The notes beneath the pieces are model-generated. The model did not search any database and was not told the DNA's origin. It saw nothing but the letters and a program-made list of their open reading frames with translations. The position numbers were made by a program, and so were the translations under genes. Positions 1 through 9,297 of a stretch of 64,000 nt of DNA are shown here, piece after piece; positions within the stretch are counted from its first letter, which is position 1, and each line of letters begins with the position of its first letter. This DNA comes from Legionella drozanskii LLAP-1 (GTDB taxonomy: Bacteria; Pseudomonadota; Gammaproteobacteria; Legionellales; Legionellaceae): positions 505,988 through 569,987 of the forward strand of contig NZ_LNXY01000027.1 of NCBI RefSeq assembly GCF_001467585.1. Reading direction: 5' to 3'.

Positions 1-292
1 AAGCTATTAGCTCGTTAACATTGGTTGCTAAACCACAAAAAATCGACCCTAAAGCAAAACAAAATGCCATTAGAATTGCAATTCTTCTTCGCCCAAACTG
101 ATCAGAAATAGGACCAATTATCAATTGCATGAAACCCGCACTTAGCATAAACAGGTTTAAAGTCATCAGCATTTGCGTGTCACTGGCATGAAACTCTTGA
201 GTAAGATGAGGAATAGCAGGCACATAAATATCCATTGCTAAAGGCAATGCGAGCACCATGGGGCTTAAAGCGATAATTAGTTTGGCAAACAT
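1..292 (-). CDS. MFS drug-resistance transporter, Bcr/CflA type (partial, N-terminus only)
   Basis: The first 97 residues of a major facilitator transporter that continues past the left edge. The ATG is the reverse complement of 290-292. Visible are a first membrane helix, the periplasmic stretch MDIYVPAIPHLTQEF, a second helix, and the MFS motif A loop GPISDQFGRRR, which together match the Bcr/CflA multidrug branch. The expected role is proton-driven drug export at the inner membrane. It is divergent from icmH. In Legionella pneumophila another MFS gene (tphA) sits near icmB/icmF; this one could be a counterpart, but the fragment does not decide that. Confidence 0.85.
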   Translation of the reverse strand, partial: MFAKLIIALSPMVLALPLAMDIYVPAIPHLTQEFHASDTQMLMTLNLFMLSAGFMQLIIGPISDQFGRRRIAILMAFCFALGSIFCGLATNVNELIA

Positions 293-386
293 TAGATTTA
301 ACCTGGATATTTTAAAGACAATTTATTTTAACTCGGAACACTCAATAGATTCCATTACTTAAGGAATAAAACAATTTTAATAATTT

Positions 387-405
387 CTTGTCTCTTATCG
401 ACAAG
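387..405. promoter_or_regulatory. Inverted repeat in the MFS/icmH divergent spacer
   Basis: CTTGTC (387-392) and GACAAG (400-405) form a perfect 6-bp inverted repeat with a 7-bp spacer, in the 249-bp region between the divergent MFS gene and icmH. It could be an operator or a short leader hairpin. No convincing -35/-10 pair was identified around it, so regulation of icmH-icmF from here is only an inference. Confidence 0.3.
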
Positions 406-541
406 GCATTTTAGATGACGTATTATCAAGGAACTCTTTACGCCATTAACGCAGGTGTAATCTAGATTCAACACGGCCGAAGAGCTTAAACAAAATACAA
501 CTAATTTAGTAACTTTAATACCACACTTTGGAGTGAAAGCC

Positions 542-1327
542 ATGGCTGCCGAGCAAATTTCTGCTTCTTTTGTCAGCCCCCTGTCATTACCTGGCACTCA
601 AAAAATGCCACAAGGCTATTATCGCTCTAAATTATTTATTGCTCCTTTTACGACCAATCTGTTAGTCGCTGCAGCTGGACCTTTATTATCTTTATTAGAA
701 CGTATGTATGTGACCCCCTCACTTCCTCCGATCAACAGCATCCGCGAAAATATTGAACATGAATTGCGCGCGTTTCATAGTCGTTTAAATAGCAAAGCCT
801 ACACTGAGGAATTTGATGCCATTGCGCATTATCTACTTTGCGCTACTATTGACGAATTAATTGGAAAAAACTACCTTCGCCTCTATGGAAAAATCGCCGA
901 ATTTCAAGCATTTACTCCTTTATCTCATGACGACAAAGGCCCGCAACGTCGATTTTTCGACATTGTTGACTACATCAAGCAAAGACCTAATCAATATCTA
1001 GATCTTCTTGAGCTTGCTTATTATTGCTTGATTACAGGCTTTGAAGGTGAACAACATGGTCGTGCTGATGGCAGGCAAGTTCTGGATAATTTAATTGAGG
1101 AACTGTATCAACTCATTAAGCAACATCGAGTTAATAAATCTCATCGTCTATTCAACGAGCAAAAAGGAGTTGAGAGTTTTCCTAAAAATCGTAAACCTTT
1201 GCTTGCAGTCTCTGTTATTGCTTTAGGTATACTAGCCGCAAGTTATTTTGCGAGTCAAATTCTCCTCGAAAAACAGGCTAAAACAGTCCAGTTTGGGCAT
1301 ACCGTAACTGCAAAACTGGATGATTAA
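542..1327 (+). CDS. icmH: Type IVB secretion protein IcmH/DotU
   Basis: A 261-residue inner-membrane protein of the DotU family (related to TssL of type VI systems) that, with IcmF, stabilises the Dot/Icm core complex. The body is soluble and cytoplasmic. A single C-terminal anchor (PLLAVSVIALGILAASYFA, about residues 219-237) precedes a short tail, as usual for the family. The ATG at 542 is preferred over the in-frame GTG at 533 because GGAG at 530-533 lies 8 bases upstream of it. Its stop overlaps the icmF start (TAATG), so the two are translationally coupled. The length agrees closely with Legionella DotU. Confidence 0.95.
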   Translation: MAAEQISASFVSPLSLPGTQKMPQGYYRSKLFIAPFTTNLLVAAAGPLLSLLERMYVTPSLPPINSIRENIEHELRAFHSRLNSKAYTEEFDAIAHYLLCATIDELIGKNYLRLYGKIAEFQAFTPLSHDDKGPQRRFFDIVDYIKQRPNQYLDLLELAYYCLITGFEGEQHGRADGRQVLDNLIEELYQLIKQHRVNKSHRLFNEQKGVESFPKNRKPLLAVSVIALGILAASYFASQILLEKQAKTVQFGHTVTAKLDD

Positions 1328-4251
1328 TGGATAGATCGCTGACCGCGCTTTGTGACGCGCTAAAAAAAATCCTTGGACATTTGAAACCTCAACATAATGC
1401 CATTTCTTTTTTACTGATGACTGGCAAAATAAATCAAGGCAAAACCACCCTCTTACGCCAAAGCAATTTAACCTACTATCCGGTAGACAATGATACCTCT
1501 GCGAATTTTTTTTATAATCAACAGGGTGTGATTCTAGAACTTGGCGAATCATGGCTTAATCAAACTGAAAATTTAATTGCTTATACGCTTAAACAGTTAA
1601 ATCGCTGTCATAAAAACGTCAGAATTTCAGGAATTATTTTGTGTGTGGATTCGAGTGAATTATTACTCGCTGAACCCATTCATCTCTTGGATCTATGTAA
1701 ATCGCATGCTCAATTACTTGGACGCTTTGGCCAAGGCTTGGGTTACACGGTCGACACCGCTCTTCTGTTTACTAAACTTGATGCCGTCGCCGGATTTTGT
1801 GATTTTTTTCAGGCCGATCATCCCAGTGATTTAATCAAACCTTTAGGTTTTTCACTAGATTACGCCAAACAAAGGAAAAAGTTACTGGAAAATTATCGCC
1901 AACAATTTGACCAAATGCTGGAGGTTTTAGGCCAGCAAATTATTAATAAAATGCATCCGGCTCGCTCAACAGTCAAACGTACCCTAATTAGAGAATTTCC
2001 CCTGCAACTCGCAAGCTTAAGAGTATCGGTTCAATCATTAATTCAGAATTTACCCTTGCAACTTTTTCGCTTAAAAGCGATCTATTTTACTAGTGCTGAA
2101 CAGGGTGGCATGAGCGTCGATCGTTTAAATAAAAAGATTCAACATGAATATGCGTTAACCATCCAAGATAAATTTCCGCAATCGAATAATTATCGCGCTT
2201 ATTTTATTGAAGGCGCGTTAAAAGCTTTTCAAGAGCAGACCAAACGTTATATTCCACAAATTAGTAATTCGCAAAAGTGGCTAGCCAGTCTCGCAGCTGG
2301 AGGCGTTGGATTGACGCTGGTTTGGCTTATCAGTCATCATTTTAAAACAACCAAGCTTCTAGATGACGCAAGCAAGGAATTACTGACTTATGAAGCGCTG
2401 CTTGGTCAGGATAAGGACCAAACTTCAGCACTCTATCATCTTTCATTGGCAACGACGAAACTGGAGCAAATTCCCAGCAATTTCTTCTCAGTTCCAACGA
2501 TTGATCAATTAAAAGCACAATTACAAAATAATAATAAACATCGCTTATATGATAATTTTATTCCAGAATTGGTTGCTGACATAGAAAAGATTCTTTCTGA
2601 TCCAACACAAACTCAAATGGCGCATTATGAAGCATTAAAAATTTATTTAATGCTGGCAGAACCTGAACATTACTCCGAATCAGAGGTCACTAATTGGTTC
2701 AGTCAATATTGGATAGCTCATAGCCAACAGAAAAATATCGATAAGCAACTAGTATTACTCAAAAATGCGCTAAAGCAACCTATCCAATCCCTAGTTATTA
2801 ATCGACAATTAGTCAGTGACGTACGTAATTATCTCAATGCTTTGCCCGCTACTTATCTCTATTATTCGCTCGCTAAGAATCATTTGCCGCAAGAAAAACA
2901 AAAAATTTCAGCCCCAGGCTTTGAGTTAGCGACACAAGATTTACCTAAATTTTATACTAAAGAAGGTTTCAAAGAGATCACTACTGAGCTGCCTAAAATT
3001 GCACAGCAATTGCAACATGAAAATTGGGTTCTCGCGAGACAAGATCTTGATAATTTACCCGCTTTATTGGAAGAAGCTTATAGCTTTGAATACGTCACTT
3101 GGTGGCAAAATTTTATCCGCCATACTAAGCCACAGCATTATCAAGATTATCAGCAAGCTCGCCAGCTTACTTTAAGCATGCATCAATCGAATTCCATTGC
3201 CAAACTCATTGAGCTTATTCAGCAACAAACCAGCCCCGAAGTAAACGACGACTCGAGCCGATTTAATGAAAAAATTGCCAATCACTTCACCAATCTGAAC
3301 TTGATGAGCGCTTCGGCTAGCAATGAATTGACCCAAAACATTAATGAATTGGAAAAATTCTTAACAACCTTATCCCTGGTTAACGATCAAGGAAAAACCG
3401 TATTTGAATTGACTAAATCAAGATTCCAAGACGTCACCCTCTCCGATCCACTCAGTACTTTGTATAACCGCTCACGCCAACTACCTGAACCCGTTGCAGC
3501 TTGGGCAAAACAATTAGCTGACGACACTTGGTTTATTTTTATCAATGAAAGTAAACATTATCTGAATAGGCAATGGCAACAGGTAGTTTATCGTGAATAT
3601 CAAATGACAATCGCCAATCGCTATCCGCTGGATTCGACACAAACGAGCGAAGTTAGTATTTCCGATTTTGATCATTTTTTTGCACCACATGGCACACTCA
3701 ACTCTTTTGTAAACAACAATATCAAACCATTCTTGGATACCACTATTCCCCAATGGCAACCCAAAGAGTTAAATGGTTATGTACTCCCTATATCAAGCAA
3801 TATAACGAATGAATTGATACGTGCCAATGTGATTTCTAATATGTTCTTCCCGGACAATACCGAGACGAGTAAGATTGAATTTAGTTTACAAAAAATCAAT
3901 TTAGATCCCGTTGTTGCGAACTTCGAGCTCACTATTGGACCGACTAAATTGACTGATAGTCAAAGCTCTGATTCTTTCACCCAATTCAATTGGCCACAAA
4001 CTAATGCGAAGTTGGTGTTATATTCGATTGAAGGAAACCACTACGAACTGGAAGAAACAGGCCCCTGGGCGTTCTTTAAGATGTTACAGAAAGTGAATGT
4101 CTTGGTGGACAGTAATGACAGTTCAAGCTTACAGATCTTGTTTGAAGTGAATGGAAATTCGGGGCGATATGTACTGAAAACCCAAAACCAAATTAATCCT
4201 TTCAGTCCTGGGATTTTATCGGGTTTTGCACTTAAGCAAGACGTGGCCTAA
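1327..4251 (+). CDS. icmF: Type IVB secretion protein IcmF
   Basis: A 974-residue IcmF/TssM-family protein that partners IcmH in the inner membrane to stabilise the secretion machine. A P-loop matching GxxxxGKT is present at residues 33-40 (G-K-I-N-Q-G-K-T), though it is not the Gly/Pro-rich form common in TssM. A clear transmembrane segment lies at about 318-338, followed by a long periplasmic region rich in Gln and Asn. The length is near that of L. pneumophila IcmF. It starts on the overlapping TAATG of icmH. It converges with icmB across a repeat-filled spacer. Confidence 0.95.
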   Translation: MDRSLTALCDALKKILGHLKPQHNAISFLLMTGKINQGKTTLLRQSNLTYYPVDNDTSANFFYNQQGVILELGESWLNQTENLIAYTLKQLNRCHKNVRISGIILCVDSSELLLAEPIHLLDLCKSHAQLLGRFGQGLGYTVDTALLFTKLDAVAGFCDFFQADHPSDLIKPLGFSLDYAKQRKKLLENYRQQFDQMLEVLGQQIINKMHPARSTVKRTLIREFPLQLASLRVSVQSLIQNLPLQLFRLKAIYFTSAEQGGMSVDRLNKKIQHEYALTIQDKFPQSNNYRAYFIEGALKAFQEQTKRYIPQISNSQKWLASLAAGGVGLTLVWLISHHFKTTKLLDDASKELLTYEALLGQDKDQTSALYHLSLATTKLEQIPSNFFSVPTIDQLKAQLQNNNKHRLYDNFIPELVADIEKILSDPTQTQMAHYEALKIYLMLAEPEHYSESEVTNWFSQYWIAHSQQKNIDKQLVLLKNALKQPIQSLVINRQLVSDVRNYLNALPATYLYYSLAKNHLPQEKQKISAPGFELATQDLPKFYTKEGFKEITTELPKIAQQLQHENWVLARQDLDNLPALLEEAYSFEYVTWWQNFIRHTKPQHYQDYQQARQLTLSMHQSNSIAKLIELIQQQTSPEVNDDSSRFNEKIANHFTNLNLMSASASNELTQNINELEKFLTTLSLVNDQGKTVFELTKSRFQDVTLSDPLSTLYNRSRQLPEPVAAWAKQLADDTWFIFINESKHYLNRQWQQVVYREYQMTIANRYPLDSTQTSEVSISDFDHFFAPHGTLNSFVNNNIKPFLDTTIPQWQPKELNGYVLPISSNITNELIRANVISNMFFPDNTETSKIEFSLQKINLDPVVANFELTIGPTKLTDSQSSDSFTQFNWPQTNAKLVLYSIEGNHYELEETGPWAFFKMLQKVNVLVDSNDSSSLQILFEVNGNSGRYVLKTQNQINPFSPGILSGFALKQDVA

Positions 4252-4275
4252 TAGATCCTCAAGACATAATCAAAA

Positions 4276-4528
4276 ATAGGTGTTGCTCCAATCAATAGCT
4301 CGATCCGTTCGGGCTGAGGAAACGCGTAGCGCTGTCTCGAAGTCTTGGTGCAAAGCACCCTTCATGTGCCTCAGGACAGGCCCTTCGAGTGCCTCAGGAC
4401 AGGCCCTTCGAGTGCCTCAGGACAGGCCTTTGAGACGTCGCTGGCGCTCCTCTTCAGGCTGAACGGTTCAGTAAAACACTGGATTTGGCTCCAAATATTA
4501 TTCAAAAAAAAAGTGAAGATACCTCAGG
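4276..4528 (+). repeat. Dispersed repeat element, copy A (MITE-like)
   Basis: This fills most of the 299-bp spacer between the convergent icmF and icmB genes. It shares with copy B (21538-21727), in the same orientation, a left block (TAGGTGTTGCTCCAA, then CTCGATCCGTTCGGGCTGAG) and a right block (GGTTCAGTAAAACACTGGAT up to a poly-A tract and GTGA). Its right end, 4504-4528, is the reverse complement of the left end of copy B with one mismatch, so the element has terminal inverted repeats, although the left terminus of copy A is degraded. Extra sequence in the middle includes the 23-bp tandem repeats. The short open frames here are not convincing genes. Confidence 0.8.
4367..4435 (+). repeat. 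Three tandem 23-bp units inside repeat copy A
   Basis: The unit begins TGCCTCAGGACAGG and continues CCCTTCGAG. Units one and two are identical; the third (from 4413) diverges at its end. The CTCAGGACAGGC core resembles dispersed palindromic sequences found in many bacterial intergenic regions. Copy B lacks this triplication, so it arose inside copy A. Confidence 0.85.
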
Positions 4529-4550
4529 ACCAGGACCTTAGCCCAACCTA

Positions 4551-7500
4551 CTATATTTTTGCGGGCAACATTTTGATATTCGGATCTTTCGCATAAGCAT
4601 TGAGAATATCACTAACTAATTGTGACACAACAGATGCCTTTGCATCTTCCTCAATCAGCCCAGTTTCCGTTCTCATAGACGCTAGACGCATTTCAATTTC
4701 TTTTGCTACTGACCCATTAGGGAACAAGGCAGCGAGCAACCTTCTCGCTTCTCCAGGCCCTAAATGACGATATAATTGGTTGCGCACTGTCACATCTTCA
4801 GCAGTGGTACTAAAAGCCCATAACTCAACCGGCCCCAGTGTCAGAGTTAATAGTTGAACGTTTACTCCATTTTTGGTTGCATATTGTACAAGGAAAGTAG
4901 CCCCACCTTGGCGTGGACCATGGACTCGAGTCCGTAAGGCAACTTTAGCGGTGCTTGATAGACCGAAAATCTGAGCAGTTTTTTCCACTGCCTGTGAAGG
5001 ACCTGCATCCATCACGTAGATAGCGGTACTAAAATCGATCATCACCGGATCAAAGTCATCTACGGATTGAGAAAGTAACGCAATTTGCACCTTCCATTTA
5101 CGACCTTCCCGCATATCAATAATAACCTGATCACGAACCGCATTGGATTTAGCAGTACGGTGAAATTCATCGTAAACAATACGCTTAGGATCTTCTCTAA
5201 TCTCTAGAATTCGCTCTTTATGATATTCTTTATATTGCTCAGGCATATTACTTACACTTTCTTCCGTCAAGTAATAATGTCGGGCTAGAACATAACGAGC
5301 CAACATATACATTACGGATGTTTGACGATCGGCCGCATCTCCCCCACTTTTAGCGACTTCGTCTAAGTCAAGGGATACCACACGCGCATCACCAATATCA
5401 AAGCTGGTTATCCGAGACAAAATTGAGTATTCGCGTACGGTTCCAGAAATCATCCGTGAAAAAGCATTGATTAAGGACTCACCTGTCGGTGCGGTCACTT
5501 TCTCATATAAATCTTCAATAGATGGAGTACGACAAATTGACGCGGCATCCGCTAATAAAGGCATCGCATAACGTTGAGCCAGCATCGCTTCATGAATAAA
5601 GCCCGCTGAGTAGAGAGAATCGGTCACTTCCCACCAAGTGGATTTTGAATCCCTCACAAAACCAATTTCTTCAAGGATACTATCAATAAATTCTTCCACT
5701 CCAGGCGCATAAGGCGTCGGATTATATTCATCCGCCAGGCTTTTATATAATTCATCAACAACCATCCCTGCCAAATCAGGCATACCATCATAGGGTTTAG
5801 CGGCACCAAGGGGAGTAGTCAACAAGGTTAAAAAGTTAACTAAAAACGAACGTTCGGTCGCTGTAGGGTAACGGCATCCTAATTGAGTATCAAAGGGGTT
5901 AATTGAATATTCCGGCGTCATTCTTAATCGATGATAAGCTACCAAATGCCTTTTCGGAGCAGGCAGCGCTTCTTTAAGAAGTGAAATCAATCCACTACTT
6001 GATGGGCCAATATCAATAATCGCAATTCGCGGCAGGCGCGTTAATCCACCAGAAAGACAAAGCGCTAAATTTAATGCATTGGATAACACTGATTTACCAG
6101 AACCTGGACGCGCATAAACCAAATCAATCCAGGTCGTTTGTTGGGTTGAACCAGGTTGAAAAGGCCAAGGTTTACCGTCAGGGGAGCGGAAAAGTAAAGC
6201 ACCCTGCTCCCATGGGGATGCTGGTCGCGTGATTGGTAACATGGAAATCACATCAGATAAGGGGGCTACTGAGGGCACTGCAGCACTATTCTGCGTAGTA
6301 GCTAACATACTTGAAACAAACCCTGCAAATGCATCACCGCAAATTTCAGAGATATCTGTCGAACCCCAACCCTGAATGGCTTTAACCAATTCGGAACTAC
6401 GGCGACGCAACAAAGGCAGCTCGCCTTCAGGAGCCCAAGTCGCCGCTACAACACGCAAACGGATAATGGCATCATCAGTATTCAGTTGTAAATATTTTAG
6501 CAAGTTTACCGAGTCGCTAATTAAGCGGTTTTGTGCTGAGGAGAAACTTAAAATAGAAGAAAGCAATCCCTTTAACTTTATCGTGTTTAAGCCTTCGCTC
6601 TCAAGAAAAAATGAAATTCGCCAGGGTATATGTGAAGGTAAGATACGTGAAAATAAACTAATAAAAGGCCGAATATCTTTTGGAAATAAATCAATAAAGA
6701 CAGAAGAATAGATTTTGTTACCCACTCTAACTGTTCTTAAATCCAAAATCTCACCATCTCTAGGAATAACCTGTTTTGCTAGAGATGGCCAAAGTAAGTC
6801 AGAGGGGTCTCCATTATAGCTATTCACTTCACGAGGTATGATTTTATCGCCTGGCAGGCTAGCTCGCCAATCATCAGCAGTAAAATCTGGATCAGCTGTC
6901 ATCCGTATTGCATGAACAGCATCATGAACATTCATTAATCTTGCATAGATATTTAAGGCATCAAGATCATTAAGAATGGAGCGCACATAAGCATCGTGTG
7001 TATCGCGTAACTCAGGAATAGCGGCAAAGATAGTTTGACTATTTTTAAACGAAGGCGCTTTTTTATCCTTGATCATTTTTAGCTTAGCTTTATTGGCCGC
7101 TTTGAGTTGCTCTTGCGGTAAATTGAAAGGTCTGGTAAATAAAGCAAAGTACAGACGTTCTTCTGCACAATACTGCGCAAGAAAGCCTACACGTTCATGA
7201 AATAAATCATCTAAATTGAGTTCAAGTCGCTTTGCAGTTGCTTCTGCAGGCGAATAAATATCTTGAATAACTTTTCTGATATTTTGTTTATCATGACTAA
7301 AATGCACTTGCAAAGCATGACCGGGTCGTCCCATTGCAGCCTGAAAAGCATTACTTAAGCCTTCAACCAGTCGCTCAAATTCTTCGGCACCAGCAAGCGC
7401 TGTGACCCCTTCAATTTTTATAACTGAAACTAAAGAACCATCGTGATTAACCAAAACTGTTGGGCTATCGGCCGTTTCCAAATCACAATAGGACTCTGTT

Positions 7501-7577
7501 GTCTGTTTAAGAGAAGTACTTAGCCAGGCAAAAAAAGTATCAACGCCTTCAAAAAAAGAATCTGCCCATTTTCCCAT
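4551..7577 (-). CDS. icmB: Type IVB secretion ATPase IcmB/DotO
   Basis: A 1008-residue VirB4-like ATPase that energises Dot/Icm assembly or substrate transfer at the cytoplasmic face. A Walker A loop (ARPGSGKS) is near residues 486-494 and a Walker B-like segment (RIVYDEFHR) near 800. Length matches L. pneumophila DotO. The ATG at 7577 is chosen because AGGGA lies just upstream; an upstream TTG (7592) would add five residues. It is the last gene of the minus-strand operon, 27 bp after icmJ, and its stop abuts repeat copy A. Confidence 0.97.
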   Translation of the reverse strand: MGKWADSFFEGVDTFFAWLSTSLKQTTESYCDLETADSPTVLVNHDGSLVSVIKIEGVTALAGAEEFERLVEGLSNAFQAAMGRPGHALQVHFSHDKQNIRKVIQDIYSPAEATAKRLELNLDDLFHERVGFLAQYCAEERLYFALFTRPFNLPQEQLKAANKAKLKMIKDKKAPSFKNSQTIFAAIPELRDTHDAYVRSILNDLDALNIYARLMNVHDAVHAIRMTADPDFTADDWRASLPGDKIIPREVNSYNGDPSDLLWPSLAKQVIPRDGEILDLRTVRVGNKIYSSVFIDLFPKDIRPFISLFSRILPSHIPWRISFFLESEGLNTIKLKGLLSSILSFSSAQNRLISDSVNLLKYLQLNTDDAIIRLRVVAATWAPEGELPLLRRRSSELVKAIQGWGSTDISEICGDAFAGFVSSMLATTQNSAAVPSVAPLSDVISMLPITRPASPWEQGALLFRSPDGKPWPFQPGSTQQTTWIDLVYARPGSGKSVLSNALNLALCLSGGLTRLPRIAIIDIGPSSSGLISLLKEALPAPKRHLVAYHRLRMTPEYSINPFDTQLGCRYPTATERSFLVNFLTLLTTPLGAAKPYDGMPDLAGMVVDELYKSLADEYNPTPYAPGVEEFIDSILEEIGFVRDSKSTWWEVTDSLYSAGFIHEAMLAQRYAMPLLADAASICRTPSIEDLYEKVTAPTGESLINAFSRMISGTVREYSILSRITSFDIGDARVVSLDLDEVAKSGGDAADRQTSVMYMLARYVLARHYYLTEESVSNMPEQYKEYHKERILEIREDPKRIVYDEFHRTAKSNAVRDQVIIDMREGRKWKVQIALLSQSVDDFDPVMIDFSTAIYVMDAGPSQAVEKTAQIFGLSSTAKVALRTRVHGPRQGGATFLVQYATKNGVNVQLLTLTLGPVELWAFSTTAEDVTVRNQLYRHLGPGEARRLLAALFPNGSVAKEIEMRLASMRTETGLIEEDAKASVVSQLVSDILNAYAKDPNIKMLPAKI

Positions 7578-7604
7578 ATCATTCCCTACCAATTCATAGC
7601 TTAT

Positions 7605-8237
7605 CTAGGTTTTGCTCTCAGTTATCTCCTCCAGGGCACTCGCAGCCCAACGTTCGATTTGCTTTCGAAACTTAGCCCTTGAAGGTAATAATCGAACATC
7701 CTTAAATAGTTTGTCAGAAAGCTCTGTTGAAGTTATTCCTGAGTCAATGATCAACTGGCCAAATATAGCCGGGTCACTGGTTCCTTCACCATATTTCTCT
7801 TCAACTAACTGGGAACGGAATTTAAAACTTCGATAAATATTTTGCGCACTATTTTTGTAGCCAGTATCATTTGTAATAGCACAAAAAAGCACGTGACATA
7901 AACTATTTAACTCTGTCTGGGTAAGCTCAGGCAGGTAGACTAATGTACCACCTCCATATCCGCCCACACCTACAGACTCAATAAAAAAGCACTGGGCACA
8001 AAAGCAACATGCGGTCGCCAAGTTAGGCAATTTATTATTCGTGAAATCATGATCAAGATTAACTACTTCTTGAAATAACCTAGCCTGAAATCCACAAAAT
8101 TGGCAGGTATACCGATCTCTCTGAAATACCTTAAGTTCGTAACCTTTAAAGCGTTCGTCCGCTTTTCTGGCTGAATATAATCGCCAGGAACCCGGGCTAG
8201 CAACGAGCTTCAACCTATTTTGCTCTTTAACAGCCAT
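7605..8237 (-). CDS. icmJ: Type IVB coupling-complex protein IcmJ/DotN
   Basis: A 210-residue component of the DotL coupling complex, which in L. pneumophila binds the DotL C-terminal region. A cysteine cluster typical of a zinc site is present: CxxC at residues 45-48 and a second group at 77, 78, 80 and 83, with LDHD between them, giving an HNH-like fold. Length is close to L. pneumophila DotN. It lies between icmD and icmB in the conserved order. The ribosome-binding site before ATG 8237 is weak, suggesting dependence on upstream translation. Confidence 0.95.
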   Translation of the reverse strand: MAVKEQNRLKLVASPGSWRLYSARKADERFKGYELKVFQRDRYTCQFCGFQARLFQEVVNLDHDFTNNKLPNLATACCFCAQCFFIESVGVGGYGGGTLVYLPELTQTELNSLCHVLFCAITNDTGYKNSAQNIYRSFKFRSQLVEEKYGEGTSDPAIFGQLIIDSGITSTELSDKLFKDVRLLPSRAKFRKQIERWAASALEEITESKT

Positions 8238-8302
8238 AAAATATGCTCACAAATTAGCAAAACTTTAAATAGCGGAGGCAAATATTTTGCCTCCTAACTA
8301 TA

Positions 8303-8692
8303 TTAACTACCAAAGATTGTACCTGATGGACCAGCTACAGAACCAGTAGTTCCAAACATAGTTTGTCCAGCAACACCTAGAATCGATGGTAGGAATAATA
8401 AAGCTGCTGCTATGAAAACTAACGCAATTGGCGTACCGATTGTGATTTGGGTTGGGTTATCTTTATGCTGCTTGAACTTCAAAATCGCACTAACAGCAAA
8501 ACCCAAGCCTGCCAAATAGGATCCTGCGGTAATTAGTTTAGCCACGCTGGTAAACGAAGACGTTATACTTGATGCCATTGTACCAAGACTTGTCGACGCC
8601 GCCACTTCACCGGCTATGGCCATTAAGCTAAAGCAAGCAACCCACGTTAGCAAGGGCTCTAAATAACGCTTAATATTTAATGGCATTTTCAC
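8303..8692 (-). CDS. icmD: Type IVB secretion protein IcmD/DotP
   Basis: A small inner-membrane Dot/Icm protein of about 129 residues. It has an N-terminal hydrophobic segment (LLTWVACFSLMAIAGEVAA), a middle amphipathic region and a C-terminal helix (IALVFIAAALLFLPSILG). It is related to IcmC/DotE and DotV. GTG at 8692 is preferred since AAGGAG sits 8 bases upstream; ATG 8686 is the alternative, and the longer frame from 8734 would overlap icmC without a ribosome-binding site. The conserved icmC-icmD-icmJ order supports the call. Confidence 0.92.
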   Translation of the reverse strand: MKMPLNIKRYLEPLLTWVACFSLMAIAGEVAASTSLGTMASSITSSFTSVAKLITAGSYLAGLGFAVSAILKFKQHKDNPTQITIGTPIALVFIAAALLFLPSILGVAGQTMFGTTGSVAGPSGTIFGS

Positions 8693-8720
8693 TGTTCTCT
8701 CTCCTTTTGTATAAAGACTG

Positions 8721-9290
8721 TTAACCTGTACCATATAATGTATTATTGATGATTTCTAGTGTGGCGACAATGTTCATGGCTAAAATTCCACCAAAAACAT
8801 GCACTAAACCCTTCCCTGTACCGCCTGGAGGCTGTCCTTGTGAAGCAGATCGTGCAATAAGAACCCAACCTCTTACAAAAGCGATAACACCAATTGTTTG
8901 TATTATAATCGCTAAAGGCCTTCCAACAAGACTACCACTACCAAATACCCCACTAATAGTCTGATTATTACTATTCACGGGAGCATATTGCAAGATATTT
9001 GAAGACCCAAACGTAGTTTGCAGCATAATAGCTAGACCCGTGGGGAAATAGATAAAGATACCCGCGACTATCAAATAAATCATAGGTTCTTTGAGGCTCG
9101 AACTCGACGACATCATCGTGCGAGATTCCCCGTAAGATTTCAAAGTATAGATCGCTTTAAAAGCGAAAGCTAAACCAATTAAATAGGCCGCTCCTGTTAT
9201 TAGGCGCTCAACAGGTAACAAATTGTTCGCTATATTACTTAGTATATCAACTTGATTTGTTAACCATTGTGGCAAACCAGTTCCAGACAT
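8721..9290 (-). CDS. icmC: Type IVB secretion protein IcmC/DotE
   Basis: A 189-residue polytopic inner-membrane Dot/Icm protein with about four hydrophobic segments: ITGAAYLIGLAFAFKAIY, MIYLIVAGIFIYFPTGLAIM, PLAIIIQTIGVIAFVRGWVL and VFGGILAMNIVATLEII. The GAAYLIGLAF segment is echoed in IcmD (GSYLAGLGFAV), consistent with the DotE/DotP/DotV family relationship. Length matches the Legionella protein. It follows icmG after 7 bp. Confidence 0.95.
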   Translation of the reverse strand: MSGTGLPQWLTNQVDILSNIANNLLPVERLITGAAYLIGLAFAFKAIYTLKSYGESRTMMSSSSSLKEPMIYLIVAGIFIYFPTGLAIMLQTTFGSSNILQYAPVNSNNQTISGVFGSGSLVGRPLAIIIQTIGVIAFVRGWVLIARSASQGQPPGGTGKGLVHVFGGILAMNIVATLEIINNTLYGTG

Positions 9291-9297
9291 AAAGCCC

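Noticed and set aside
4367..4435. Three tandem 23-bp units as a mini-CRISPR
   Set aside because: Units abut without spacers and no cas genes are present.
4280..4596. Two short plus-strand open frames (60 and 83 codons) in the icmF-icmB spacer
   Set aside because: They lie in repeat copy A and translate its tandem units; no ribosome-binding site or plausible protein character.
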